Shown here piece by piece: positions 1 through 9,700 of a stretch of DNA of 56,637 nucleotides. Numbering within the stretch: position 1 is the first letter of the stretch; each line of letters starts with the position of its first letter. The stretch covers positions 1 to 56,637 of the forward strand of contig JASAOO010003410.1 in assembly GCA_030849075.1 (NCBI GenBank), read 5' to 3'. The DNA comes from Zelonia costaricensis (taxonomy: Eukaryota; Euglenozoa; Kinetoplastea; Trypanosomatida; Trypanosomatidae). The notes under the pieces are model-generated. The model saw only the letters and a program-made list of their open reading frames with translations, was not told the origin of the DNA and made no database searches. A program made the translations under genes and the position numbers.

Positions 1-600
1 GTGGGGTGGGTGGAGTGGCGGGAGCGGTTGGATGGCGGAGGGGGGAGGCTGCGCGGGCAAATCCAGTAGAGGGACACTGTGACACGAGAGGGGGGACAGA
101 GAGGGGGAGCACGGACTGGTTTTCGGGGGAGGGGAAAGTGCGGGGGGGGGGGGTCGCTGAGGCAACACCGCGTGCGCAGGTGGGGCCGCGATGGACTTGC
201 CAAGCGGCGCCAGACACTGCAGGCTTGGGATTGCTGCCGTTTGGTCGACCTCAAGCGTGCGGTGGACGTCGACCATTTCGAGAACCCTCGCGTTGTGTGG
301 TCGCTGTGCCTCAGCGAGGGGGCACGGGAACGGCCGATGTACAAACTATGCAGTGCGTCTTTGCGTGTCACAGTGACTCGAGGCATGGCAGGCAGATGGC
401 AGGCTTTGCGTCCTTGTGCGCTGCTGTGTGGGAGCACGCCATTCGGTGGAGTACGCAAGAGAAAAGAGGGGGGACGGGTGGCGCGGCAGCGGGGCCGCCG
501 TTGACGACGCACACACCGGTTTCCAGTGAAGGGGTAGACGGCTCTGTCGTACACGGCCTCCTTTTTCTTTCTTCTCATACACAGCAGAATTAAGGTCCGC
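1..600. other. Non-coding flank downstream of the NTPDase gene
   Basis: This stretch lies 3' of the NTPDase gene in the direction of transcription and probably holds its 3' UTR and polyadenylation region. It is G-rich on the plus strand, with a G run at about 140-150. Open frames here translate to low-complexity Arg/Gly/Cys-rich sequence with no recognisable domain. I see no gene in it. Confidence 0.6.
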
Positions 601-1884
601 CTACTCCATCTTCAGTACGTACGAGAGCGACGCGCCGAGAGACCACGAGACGGCCATGCCCTCGATGCGGTTGGGCACCTTGATCGCCAGGTCATCGGCG
701 AGCCCGAGTCCATACGAAAGGAACGTGTATAAGTACGCCAGCTCCATGCACGCCGTCGCCGGCACCGGCACTGTCCCGTACGCGCCGGCTGCCGTGCCGC
801 CGCACACCTCCCTGCCGACCTCCCGGTACGAGGAGACGAGTGCCGGGCTGCCCTGGGCGCGGAAGTTGTACAGGCGGTCGTAGAAGTAGGAGAAGGCGTA
901 GACGGAGTGCTGCGTCGTCGGCAGCTGCGGCTGGGGCACACCGCGCGCACCGCACCTGTCGAAGCGGCACTTCGCCTTGGTGATGACGTGGGCGCGGAAG
1001 AGATCGGCACACGCGTCGAAGTCCGCGGCCGCGGGGTTGTGCAGCTCGATGCTACCGACGCTGTGGGTCTGGCCGGTAGGGAGGCACGCAAACGGGGCAG
1101 TCCCGTTGGCGGCTGCGAAGGCGGCGGTCAGCGCCTTCTTCGCCTCATTCATGCCGAGCCCGAGATAGCTGTGCTGATACATGGTTATGGTCCGCCGCGG
1201 CATGCGCAGCTGGTGCGCGTAGTTGAAGGGCAGCCACTCCCCCGACTGCCGCCCAGTCTCGAAGACAACCTGGGCGGAGGCACCGCCCATGTCGATGGTG
1301 GCCACGGTTGCGCCAGACGCGTCAAGGCGACGCAGGAGGTAGTTGACGGTCAGCCAACCGTACACGCCCTCCTGCGCGCCCGTTATGATGGACGCACCGC
1401 GCGACACGAACGGCGACGCAGCCAGCACCTCCGACGCGGCCGCCAGCAGAGCCCGCTGCGCCCCCTCTGGCAGCAGTCGCAACCCCGCCGTCGCTCGCAG
1501 CGCAACAGCGGTGCAGCGCTGATAGCTCGCGGGCACGACCTCGTCGGCGACGCCGAGCAGCGCACGCAGCGACGCCTTCGCCCCGTCCACGTCGTTCGCG
1601 TACGAGGACAGCCCGGGCTCAACGCGCCGGAAGCGCTCGCGCATCAGCATGACGCCATCGCTTGTGCGCTCGTACTGAAAGACGTGCACGCGCGACCCGG
1701 TGCTGCCCGCGTCGATGACGATGTCGAACACGTTGGCGTACGGCGAGTCGCACGGGGCGAGGGTGGGGCTCTGGCGGTAGAGGAGAATGCCGAAGAGGAG
1801 GAGCGCGCCGAAAATGAGGGCGCCGACCATGCGCAGCTGCCTTGACTGCGTCTGCATGCGCCGGACTGGGGAGTAGGGACGCAT
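601..1884 (-). CDS. GDA1/CD39 family nucleoside di/triphosphatase (NTPDase, apyrase/GDPase-like)
   Basis: The 427-residue product hydrolyses nucleoside di- and/or triphosphates. Family members act in the Golgi/ER lumen (GDP or UDP released by glycosyltransferases) or at the surface or secreted (extracellular nucleotides, purine salvage). The apyrase conserved regions are visible: ACR1 at about 58-70 (IDAGSTGSRVHVF), ACR2 at 130-139 (RATAGLRLLP), ACR3 at 169-177 (GAQEGVYGW, with the catalytic-type Glu172), ACR4 at 196-207 (TIDMGGASAQVV) and a weaker ACR5 at about 406-418. One hydrophobic segment at about 19-36 follows a basic N-terminus, which suggests a type II signal anchor and a lumenal or extracellular catalytic domain. 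There is no C-terminal membrane span. The start is the first Met after a Ser/Pro/Leu-rich readthrough. Met10 (codon at 1855-1857) is a close alternative, since AGs at 1889-1890 and 1866-1867 are both possible trans-splice sites. Length fits the short Leishmania NTPDase2 type. Confidence 0.92.
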   Translation of the reverse strand: MRPYSPVRRMQTQSRQLRMVGALIFGALLLFGILLYRQSPTLAPCDSPYANVFDIVIDAGSTGSRVHVFQYERTSDGVMLMRERFRRVEPGLSSYANDVDGAKASLRALLGVADEVVPASYQRCTAVALRATAGLRLLPEGAQRALLAAASEVLAASPFVSRGASIITGAQEGVYGWLTVNYLLRRLDASGATVATIDMGGASAQVVFETGRQSGEWLPFNYAHQLRMPRRTITMYQHSYLGLGMNEAKKALTAAFAAANGTAPFACLPTGQTHSVGSIELHNPAAADFDACADLFRAHVITKAKCRFDRCGARGVPQPQLPTTQHSVYAFSYFYDRLYNFRAQGSPALVSSYREVGREVCGGTAAGAYGTVPVPATACMELAYLYTFLSYGLGLADDLAIKVPNRIEGMAVSWSLGASLSYVLKME

Positions 1885-2885
1885 CCGACTGCGCCCCCCG
1901 CGCAACACGGCGCACGTCGCGAGTGGTGGAAGCAGAAGCCATGAAAGGGGAAGGGAGGGCGGTGGTGAAGTGGAAGGAGGTAGTGGGCGGAGAAGACGGT
2001 GAGGCAGAGGCGTCGCGGCGCGGCGGCAGGGCGCGGAGTCGAGCCAACACACGCGACACCTGCGTACGAGTTCCAGAGAAACCGCAGCCGAGACAGCGCC
2101 GCCCACCTTGCCAGACGCACACAGAGGTACCCACCACACACGCCGCGCAGGTAGGTGATGAAGTCAACCGCCTTCGCAGGGCGGCTGCAGCCCACAACCC
2201 TCCGCCTTGTGCATGCGTGGGAGGCGTCGCCCATCTGCAGAGGATTGGGGGAGGGGGAGGGAGGGGAGGGGAGGGAGGCATTGCGGTGCTCCTCTACCTC
2301 TGGCTTTCCATCGCATGGATTGCACTTCGTCTTATCGCTTGGAGTCTCGCTCTTCCCGCGCAACGTGCGTCCGTGTGCGAGACCGCGTAGTGACGGCGGC
2401 AGAGGTGCGCCGCATTGCTCTACGTCGGAGCGGCTGCAACAACACATGTGCGCAGCACGCGGCAGCCGGCCCACCGCCGCCCCGCCCCACACGGCACACA
2501 CACACGCGCTAAAAAAGGGGTCAGGGAAGACAGAGAAGTGGCTTTAGAGTGAATTGTGAGTTACAGGGGAAACGCCAGCACAGCGGCAACAGAAATAGAA
2601 AACCGAACCAAAGCCGAGTTGAGAGGCATGCGGGCCAGCGGGGGATCGGCGAGCGCAGAGGAGGGGCCGTGCGACGCGGTCGCGCTGTGGACGTGAAAGC
2701 CAACGGCAGTCACACCCACCCTCCTGCGAGGGGTTGAGGGAGAGTGGGGAGGGGAGGCGCCGCGCACCTTGGACGTTCACCTTGTCTTCGCGAGTGCCCC
2801 TTTCAGCGCACGCACCCGTCGCTGAGCCTCACCTCAGCCTGCTCCCCGCCCTCCCCCCTCCCTTTTCGCATCCCGGCGTCCACGG
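1885..2885. other. Inter-genic region between LOG-like and NTPDase genes
   Basis: This region holds the 5' flank of the NTPDase gene and the 3' flank of the LOG-like gene. Two AG-free, pyrimidine-rich (minus strand) zones occur, at about 1891-2059 and 2237-2288. No protein gene is apparent. Confidence 0.55.
2235..2278 (-). promoter_or_regulatory. Candidate trans-splice tract and AG for NTPDase
   Basis: The plus strand is an almost pure A/G run at 2240-2278, which is a strong polypyrimidine tract in the transcript. The first AG after it is at 2236-2235, giving a 5' UTR of about 350 nt. A second AG-free zone ends at the AG at 1890-1889, which would leave only 4 nt. Inferred from pattern only. 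Confidence 0.35.
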
Positions 2886-3884
2886 CTACGCCTTGTGCGC
2901 CGTGCCGCTTGCAAGGCGCTGGTAGAACGCCCTGATGTGCTCGATGGCCTCCTCCGGGGAGTCCGTGAAGAGCATGTCATCAATCTCAGCCTGTGAGATG
3001 ACGCCGTAGTCGGCCAGCGCCTGCCAGTTCACAACCGTCTGCCAAAACTCTTTGCCGAGCAGCACCACCGGCAGCGCCGGGATCTTCTTGGTCTGCTTCA
3101 GCGTCAGCAGTTCGAACATCTCGTCCAGCGTGCCGAAGCCGCCGGGGGCGACGACGATGGCGCGGCACGAGTACATCATCCAGAACTTGCGAGTGAAGAA
3201 GTAGTGGAACTCAAACGCCAGGCCCTTGGTGACGTGTGCGTTGAGGCCCTTCTCGAAAGGCAGCGAAATGCCCATGCCCATCGTCACAGCCCCCGGCACC
3301 GACGCGGCGCCGCGGTTGGCTGCCTCCATGAAACCCGGGCCGCCCCCGGTCGTCACGACAAGGTCGTCGAACCGCTTCTGCAAGTCGTCCAGCGACTCCT
3401 CCTTGTCCCCCGGCGACAGCTTGAAGTAGTCCGGGATGTACTTGAAGCTGCTGTTGATGAGCGCCTGCTCACGACGCGCAAAGTCGGCCACCATGCGGGC
3501 CAGCCGCTCCACCACATCGACCCACTTGCACATCCACTGCGTCTTCTCCAGCCGAGCCAGCTCGCCGCGCAGGCGCGCCACGGTGGCGTCGTCCGTGGCG
3601 GGGTGAGCCAGCTTCGCCTGGATGCCCTGCACCGTCGTGTCGTACTGCGTCTGTGTCATGGACCGGGCGCTGCCAAAGAAGAGAATGGTGGAGCGGATGA
3701 AGTGGTGCTGCAGGCGCTGCTGCGGCTCCTCGAACTCGCACATGATGCGGATCATGCGGCCTGCCTCACTGTTCAAGAACTCCATGTTCTTGTACGACTT
3801 CACCGTCGGCGTCAGCTTCTTGCCCGACAGGTCCTCCTCCTTCTGCACGTACGGCGAGGAGACGTCGGTCGTTGGCGTTGGCAT
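2886..3884 (-). CDS. LOG-family (lysine decarboxylase-like fold) protein, putative nucleotide phosphoribohydrolase
   Basis: The 332-residue protein has a Rossmann-like LOG fold. The two family signatures are present: GGGPGFMEAANRGA at about 180-193 and PGGFGTLDE at 247-255. An opening beta strand reads ILFFGSAR (67-74). In characterised LOG proteins the Arg/Lys of the first signature and the Glu of the PGGxGTxxE motif hydrolyse nucleoside 5'-monophosphates to base plus ribose 5-phosphate. Older annotation calls them lysine decarboxylases, which is not supported biochemically. The N-terminal 60 residues and a helical segment at about 95-145 make it longer than plant LOGs (about 200 residues) and closer to the 300+ residue bacterial forms. 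The start is the Met followed by PTPTTDVSSP; upstream sequence is low-complexity UTR readthrough. Substrate is unknown. There is no obvious targeting signal, so probably cytosolic. Confidence 0.9.
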   Translation of the reverse strand: MPTPTTDVSSPYVQKEEDLSGKKLTPTVKSYKNMEFLNSEAGRMIRIMCEFEEPQQRLQHHFIRSTILFFGSARSMTQTQYDTTVQGIQAKLAHPATDDATVARLRGELARLEKTQWMCKWVDVVERLARMVADFARREQALINSSFKYIPDYFKLSPGDKEESLDDLQKRFDDLVVTTGGGPGFMEAANRGAASVPGAVTMGMGISLPFEKGLNAHVTKGLAFEFHYFFTRKFWMMYSCRAIVVAPGGFGTLDEMFELLTLKQTKKIPALPVVLLGKEFWQTVVNWQALADYGVISQAEIDDMLFTDSPEEAIEHIRAFYQRLASGTAHKA

Positions 3885-5686
3885 TGCGTGGCGGCCGTGG
3901 GGACGTGTAAAGAGCGGTGTGCGGTGTGCACGGCACACAGACCTGAAAGCGCTCACGCAAGCGGAGCGGGAGAGAGTGCGAGGGGGGAGCGAGAGAGGGA
4001 GGGGGGAAGGAACCCAGCCCGTCGAGCAGCGGCAGCCGGTCGATGACACACGCACGTAAAGCGGGAACAGGGAAGAGCAACACGGAAACGAGCACAAACA
4101 AAGAGAAAGCACGCGGTCCGGCGCAACTCAGGCGGTGGCGTTCACGTAAGGGAGACTGCGACACACGGTCACACACGATCACGCCTCGATGGTGTCTGCA
4201 CGTTCGTGTCGCGCAAGCAGCCAATACGAAATCTTGAAGCGGGTGGAGAAAGACGCTGAGGTAGAGAGCGCCACGGGCACAGAGAGGCAAACACACAAGC
4301 AATGCGAGGGAGGAGAAGAGGAGCAAGAAGGAATGACTTGTCTTCATGCGTGTTCATCACCACGGCATCGGCACGGGTGCGTGACGCCGGGTTGGAGCGG
4401 TGTGAGCGTGTGTGAGACGGGGGTGAGGGCGGTGGGGCAGGAAAGAGGACGCGCGTAGGAGACACAAGTGGGTGGAGGAGAGCCAAGGCACAGGGGTAGC
4501 CGCGCCGCGCAGTAGGGCAGAGCGCGGGGCCGAGAAGCCGTGCCAGCGTCTGTGTCATACGTGCAGCGCTGCGGGGCCGAGACAAGCAAGATGAGGGGGA
4601 GGGGGGCTGCATCCGGCGCACAGAGGGAGGCAGGGGGAGAACGGGCCGGTGTGCTGCGCCCGGGTTTCCGCTCCGGTGCAAGCACGTCACGCCTCAGCCT
4701 TCGCCGTCCTCTCTCCTCCTCTCCATCATCACCCATCACCGTGGCGGCGGCGGCGCAGTGGGTGGGGGGTGCGCTTTCCCGTTGTGCGACCATGTGGTTG
4801 ATCGGTGGCGACATCTGTCAACGGCGCCGAGCTGCTCGACGCACACAAAATCGTGACACATACGCACGCACATTTCGCTGCACCTACCTACCTACGTGGC
4901 GTAGCGGGTGGAGGTGAGGGTGATGGGGGCGAATGCCGAGCAGGAGTACCTCACGCTCGCCGCCCTCCCCCCCCCTGCCTTACTCTCACTCGACCGCGTA
5001 CGCCGTACCGTGCTACTATGCTTCTTGAGGAACAGCCGCCTCGTCCCCCGCCACCTCCGGATGACTTGATCCGTACGTGTTGCTTGTGTGCTGTAGTTAC
5101 TGCCTTTTCGTTGCTCATGTGGCTTGTGCTCTGCGTGGCGTGGAGACTTCCACGCCGCCAACTCGGTCGCGTGTGTGCGTGCGGTGGCGGGATGGCGGGC
5201 CCAGCCTCCAACAGCGCGGGGAGGGGGAGGGCACACAGATTCACAGGCACAGACACACACGTTCCGACGCGCTCACTAGCTAGACGCTATTCGTACCTGC
5301 TATTCCACCGCGCCGGGGTGAGGGCCAAACGTGCGCCGAGACGTCGAGGAGCGGCCCAAGAAAAAAAAAAAAAGCTCCAAACAACGACGCCAACGAAGCG
5401 GCGCCCACCGACATGCGCCGCGCACCAGGGAGGGGGAAAGGGAGGATGTAGAGAAGAGGAAACCACGCAACACACAAAGAGGCGACACCCTCCCGACCAA
5501 ACACCACCGCCACCTCGCCGCGCTGAGCGCACAGCCGCAGCGCGCGGCTTCGACGAGATTTCCCAACGACCCACTCAGCATCCCCACCGGCCAGCCGTGC
5601 GTGCACACAGGCTCGCACCCACGCACCGCCATCTTGCGACCTTTTTTTGTGTTTGAGGGGGAGGCTAAGGCAGAGGTCGGGGGCGT
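3885..5686. other. Inter-genic region between B5R and LOG-like genes
   Basis: This 1.8 kb holds the LOG-like 5' flank and the cytochrome b5 reductase 3' flank. A 13-nt A run (T run in the transcript) sits at 5361-5373. Frames here give only low-complexity Ser/Pro/Arg/Cys sequence. No gene seen. Confidence 0.55.
3952..4010 (-). promoter_or_regulatory. Candidate trans-splice tract and AG for the LOG-like gene
   Basis: The minus strand is pyrimidine-rich across about 3961-4010 and has no AG from 4126 to 3954. The first AG is at 3953-3952, giving a 5' UTR of about 67 nt. Pattern inference only. Confidence 0.45.
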
Positions 5687-6586
5687 CTAGTACTTGAAGA
5701 CTTGATCCTCCTTGTAGCCTAGTGACTTCAGCAGCCCGCCGACCGGGCCCTGCTGCGGTGGCTTGCCGGCCTCGAAGAGCTTGTCGCCGCTGATCGCCTG
5801 CAGCATAGGGGGTGGGCCACAGACCAGGATCTTCGTGTTCTTCTCCCCGGGCTTGGGCATGAAGGTGGACACCATTGCCTCGTTCACGTAGCCAATGCCG
5901 CCGAGCCAGCGGTGCGGCACCTCCAGCAGTGTGAGATACATGTTGAAGTTGTTGTAGATCTTCTGCATTTCAATGAGCTCGTTGGCCAGCAGGATGTCGC
6001 GGCGCTGGTTGTTGGCGAAGATGAGGGAGAGGTTCGTCTTGTCCTTGGGGTTCTCTAGCACGGCGCGGATGACCTGGTACATGGGAGCAATGCCGGTGCC
6101 GCCGGCGATCATGCCGATGTGCTTCCACGTGTTGGGCTTGTACGCGAACTTCTCAAATGGGCCCTTGATCAGCAACTCGTCGCCTGGCTGCATCGCGAAG
6201 AGGTGGTTGCCCATCTTCCCCTTCGGGTACCGCTTGACAATGAGCTCGAAGTGGCCCTTGGTGCTATTCGACGAGATGGGCGTGTACGGCCGCGCCACGT
6301 CCTTGCCGTCCGCGTCCGTGTACTTGGCCACAATGCAGGAGGCTACCGGCATGTAGAAGGCGGCGTCGGTGCTGTCGAGGGCAAAGTAGAAGCGGCGCGT
6401 GTCGTGCGACTCGTAGCGGGAGGAGATCAGCTTGAACGGCTTGAAATCGTCCGGGGTGAAGGTGTTGACCGGCTGCTTGGCACAGTCGGCGGCTAGCTGC
6501 TCTGACCTGTGCGCGGTGCTCCACAGGGCGCCGCTGCTTGCACCTGCCAGCAGGCCTGCCACGGCGCCGGCGAAGAAGCGAACCAT
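5687..6586 (-). CDS. B5R: NADH-cytochrome b5 reductase
   Basis: The 299-residue flavoprotein moves electrons from NADH through FAD to cytochrome b5, supporting lipid desaturation and other reductive steps at the ER or outer mitochondrial membrane. A hydrophobic N-terminal anchor spans about 4-22. The FAD-binding motif RPYTPIS is at 99-105 and a second FAD segment GKMGNHL at 123-129. The NADH-binding GGTGIAP is at 162-168, CGPPPML at 256-262, and the chain ends in VFKY, close to the usual C-terminal VF motif. Length is typical of the family (about 300). The start is the Met directly before the hydrophobic segment; the upstream open frame is UTR-like. All core motifs are intact, so it should be active. 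From memory, T. brucei has its B5R next to EIF4G1 as here. Confidence 0.95.
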   Translation of the reverse strand: MVRFFAGAVAGLLAGASSGALWSTAHRSEQLAADCAKQPVNTFTPDDFKPFKLISSRYESHDTRRFYFALDSTDAAFYMPVASCIVAKYTDADGKDVARPYTPISSNSTKGHFELIVKRYPKGKMGNHLFAMQPGDELLIKGPFEKFAYKPNTWKHIGMIAGGTGIAPMYQVIRAVLENPKDKTNLSLIFANNQRRDILLANELIEMQKIYNNFNMYLTLLEVPHRWLGGIGYVNEAMVSTFMPKPGEKNTKILVCGPPPMLQAISGDKLFEAGKPPQQGPVGGLLKSLGYKEDQVFKY

Positions 6587-6661
6587 CGCCAGAGCGGTGC
6601 CAGGACAAGAGAAGGATAAGTGAGGGGGGGCAGCGTAGCCAGCGAACGACCTGCTGCGTTG

Positions 6662-6727
6662 CTGGGGTGCGTGGGAGGGTACCAAGAAGGAGATGAAGAA
6701 CGAGCGAGGAGGGAGGGATGGCGAAGG
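6662..6727 (-). promoter_or_regulatory. Candidate trans-splice tract and AG for B5R
   Basis: A pyrimidine-rich stretch (minus) at about 6680-6727 lies in an AG-free zone from 6774 to 6664. The first AG is at 6663-6662, giving a 5' UTR of about 75 nt. The (GT)n tract at 6749-6773 lies just upstream. Confidence 0.45.
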
Positions 6728-6748
6728 GTAAGTGATGGAGGGGCGTGC

Positions 6749-6773
6749 GTGTGTGTGTGTGTGTGTGTGTGTG
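6749..6773. repeat. (GT)12 microsatellite
   Basis: An uninterrupted GT dinucleotide run in the 5' flank of the cytochrome b5 reductase gene. It reads as CA in the transcript and adjoins the candidate polypyrimidine tract. Confidence 0.95.
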
Positions 6774-9700
6774 GCTCTGTGGCGAGTTGCAGCCAGCACC
6801 GACTGTGCTACACAGGTGGTAGTGGTGACGTGGAGTTGTGCAACAATGCACCTGATGCGACGCGAAAGAGAGAGGGACCGAAGGGCGGATGGGGGAGGGC
6901 GAGGGCGCGGAGCAGCCCACGGAAAGGGGGAGGGACACGCGGCGGCAGTGTTGCGTGCAGACTCATCTACTGTGACGTGCGCAGGGAGAGAGGGGCCGAG
7001 ATGGGAGGGGGGAGGCGGGGGCGGGGGCGGGGGCGGGGTCCGAAACGTGCCGCTCCGCATTCCACGTGCGACCGGAGGTCGCAGCGAGTCCAAGGCCCGG
7101 CGCCTGTCCACGACTTCCGTACCTGCTCCCCTCTCCGTCGCCCACTGCACGTACACCGTGACGCTGGCGTGCTCGTCACCTTCTCGTTGTGCATGTTACT
7201 CCGTTCTTCCTTCTTTTCTTCTCTCTTGTCGAGAGGATCTGTGGTTGTGGACGCATCTGTATACGCGCGTCTTCGTGCGTCTGCGTGTGCGTGCGCGCCT
7301 GGGTGCTGACACTCGAGTGCGCCTTGAGGAGGCCACGCAGAGGGTGGTGACAAGGAGCCCTGCGGCTCGTGCACACACACGAGCGCACGCGCACACATGC
7401 ACATAGGCACATACACAGAGAGAGAGAGAGACAAGGTGGAGGGCGTCGGTGGCCGCGTACACTTCACTTCGCCTGCCTCTAACAGCAGTGCATACGTGCA
7501 CTACGCGCGAAGCGCCGGTTGGCCCGTCGGTCCGTGTGTGTGTGTGTGTGTCCGTAGAAGGGAAGGGGAGAGCGGGGGGTGGCGAGAGGCAGGTTCGCCG
7601 CGTGCCCATACACGCCAGTGTATAGCGGGGGGGGCGGGAGGGGGCGCGTGGTTGGGCAAGGCAGATGAAAACAACAAAATGGAAGAGGCAGCCGAAGTGG
7701 GGCGGTGGAGGACCGAGTTGCGCTGCTGAGAAGGGAAGAAAGCGGAAACACGGCAGTGCGCTGAGGGGGGAGAGAAGAACGGGCAGGGCGGGGCGTGGTG
7801 AGGCGGCCCCTCGTCCCCCCCCCCCGGACTGGGCATCTCGATCGCACACGCCGCGGCACGCACGCGGGCACACACAGATAGAAAGAAAAGGGGGCAGCGA
7901 TATACGGTCTTGCGCGCGGGGTGCGCAAACGCACGTGACGAGGGCTAGGAGAAAGAGGGAGAGAGGGGGGGAACGGCAAGATAGAGCTGAGGTACGCAAC
8001 GAAGGAGAGAAGACGGAGCGCTCAACGCACGAAGACACGTCGGAAGGGAGCACGGCAGAAGGCAAAGCGCAAACACAAAACACAAGAAAAGTGAAGACGA
8101 GCACGAGGAGGCGAGTTTGGGGAAAAACGCATGCGCACACCCTCCTCACAGAGAACAACAATGAGAGGAGCATACAGGACAGACCCACAAGACAGCACAA
8201 CGACAGAAGCGAGAAACAGCGGAAACGTTCAGAAACATCCGCCAATAGAAGGAGCTTTGCGTGAGGGTGGCCTCCCTCCCCTCGACGGGGCGCTCAACAC
8301 CCTACACCGCTGCACCGCGGGCGGGTTCGGTGACGCACGCACACGCGCGCACCAGCCACAGGACCCCTGTGTGCCCGTAGACGAGGGCAGACGACCGCAT
8401 CCGATGCCGTGAGAATGCAGCAGAGAAAAGGAGAGAAGCAAGCAAGTCAGCGGACCTCGACGTTAGCGGGCACCATACGCCACGCATGCACGTACACACA
8501 CACGCACATCGAGACGGGTGGAAGGGAGAGAAGAGGGCGAACGCATGAAGACAAGAAGCAGCTGTTTTTTTTTTCTTTCAAGTGTTGATCATTCTTTGCA
8601 CTCCGCAGTGGAGTTCTGGCGGAGAAGCTGACGGCACGTGAAACACAACGCCGCGCACACAGACACGCACGCACCATCGTGCGCGGTGGTGGCCTGCACA
8701 CACGGAGAGCGCGAAGAGGGAGGGGGCCTGTCTGGCGCGTGCGACGCAGGAGCACCGGGGGCAGGGTGGCACGAGCACGTCGCCTTCCTTTGCACCTCAA
8801 GAAGGGGAGTAGGGGGGTGCGAGGAGCAGCAGCAGCGACAGCAGAAATAAAGCGTGGGCCGTCTCGAAGACACTCGAGCGCGGACCGCACAGAGGCGTGG
8901 CGAAAGCACAAAACTGAAGAGAAAAGGCGCGGGGCGGTGGGCAGGAGGAGTGGCACGCTGTGGAGTGCCGTGCCTACGGGAAGGAGGGCGGGGCCGGGGG
9001 GCGGGGTGGTGACACGTAGACGAATTCGTGGCTTCGCGGAGGAAGGCAAACAAGTGCTGAGAGGCGTGAGGCGTCCACGTTTGCGCGGTGCCGCCCTGCA
9101 GTACCGCCGCCGTCACGTGATGCTACGCACACACACACACACCCACATACGCAGCGCGACACACAAAACCTCAACAGGAGCCTCGAGTGCCTGCAACGGT
9201 GGAGTGGCAGCGAATGCCTGGGGGGCGGCACGCGTACCTGCCCGAGGCGCGGCCAGCGCCTCAGCACGTCACCTCTATCCCCACCCCTCTCGCGAGTGGC
9301 CCACTACTCTGCTGGGCTCTGGCCAGTCGACTCCATCGACGCAGCGCAGTTTGGTTCAGCAGCAGACACACACCCACACACGTTTGCGGGCTCGCCGTCG
9401 CACAGGTTTAGAGGTTTTCAACAAGAGCCTCCTCCGTTGCTCATTCGGACGTGGAGAGGGTGACACAACGCCGCTGTCGCCGGCGCTCTCGCCGCTCCCC
9501 AACACCACCGCCACCATCACCCCCCTTTGCAGCCTGCTGCTGCCCCCACGTGCCCGCCGTGAGCCCGCGTCGGCCCAACCTGCACCGCGCCTGTGCACGC
9601 CACCGCCGCTGCCGTGCCACCGCACTACACGACCCTCACCCCTCCGTCGAGTCGCCCCTTTCGGTAGATGGGAGATGGGGGAGAAGGAGGGGGCAGCGCA

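Noticed and set aside
5361..5373. A13 run as a possible poly(A) or retroposon tail
   Set aside because: No target-site duplication or element sequence could be recognised beside it; a simple homopolymer is enough.
7196..8245. 349-codon minus-strand frame with hydrophobic segments
   Set aside because: Cys/Ser/Leu/Val/Pro-rich low-complexity translation typical of pyrimidine-rich UTR; hydrophobic runs come from CT-rich DNA rather than designed helices.
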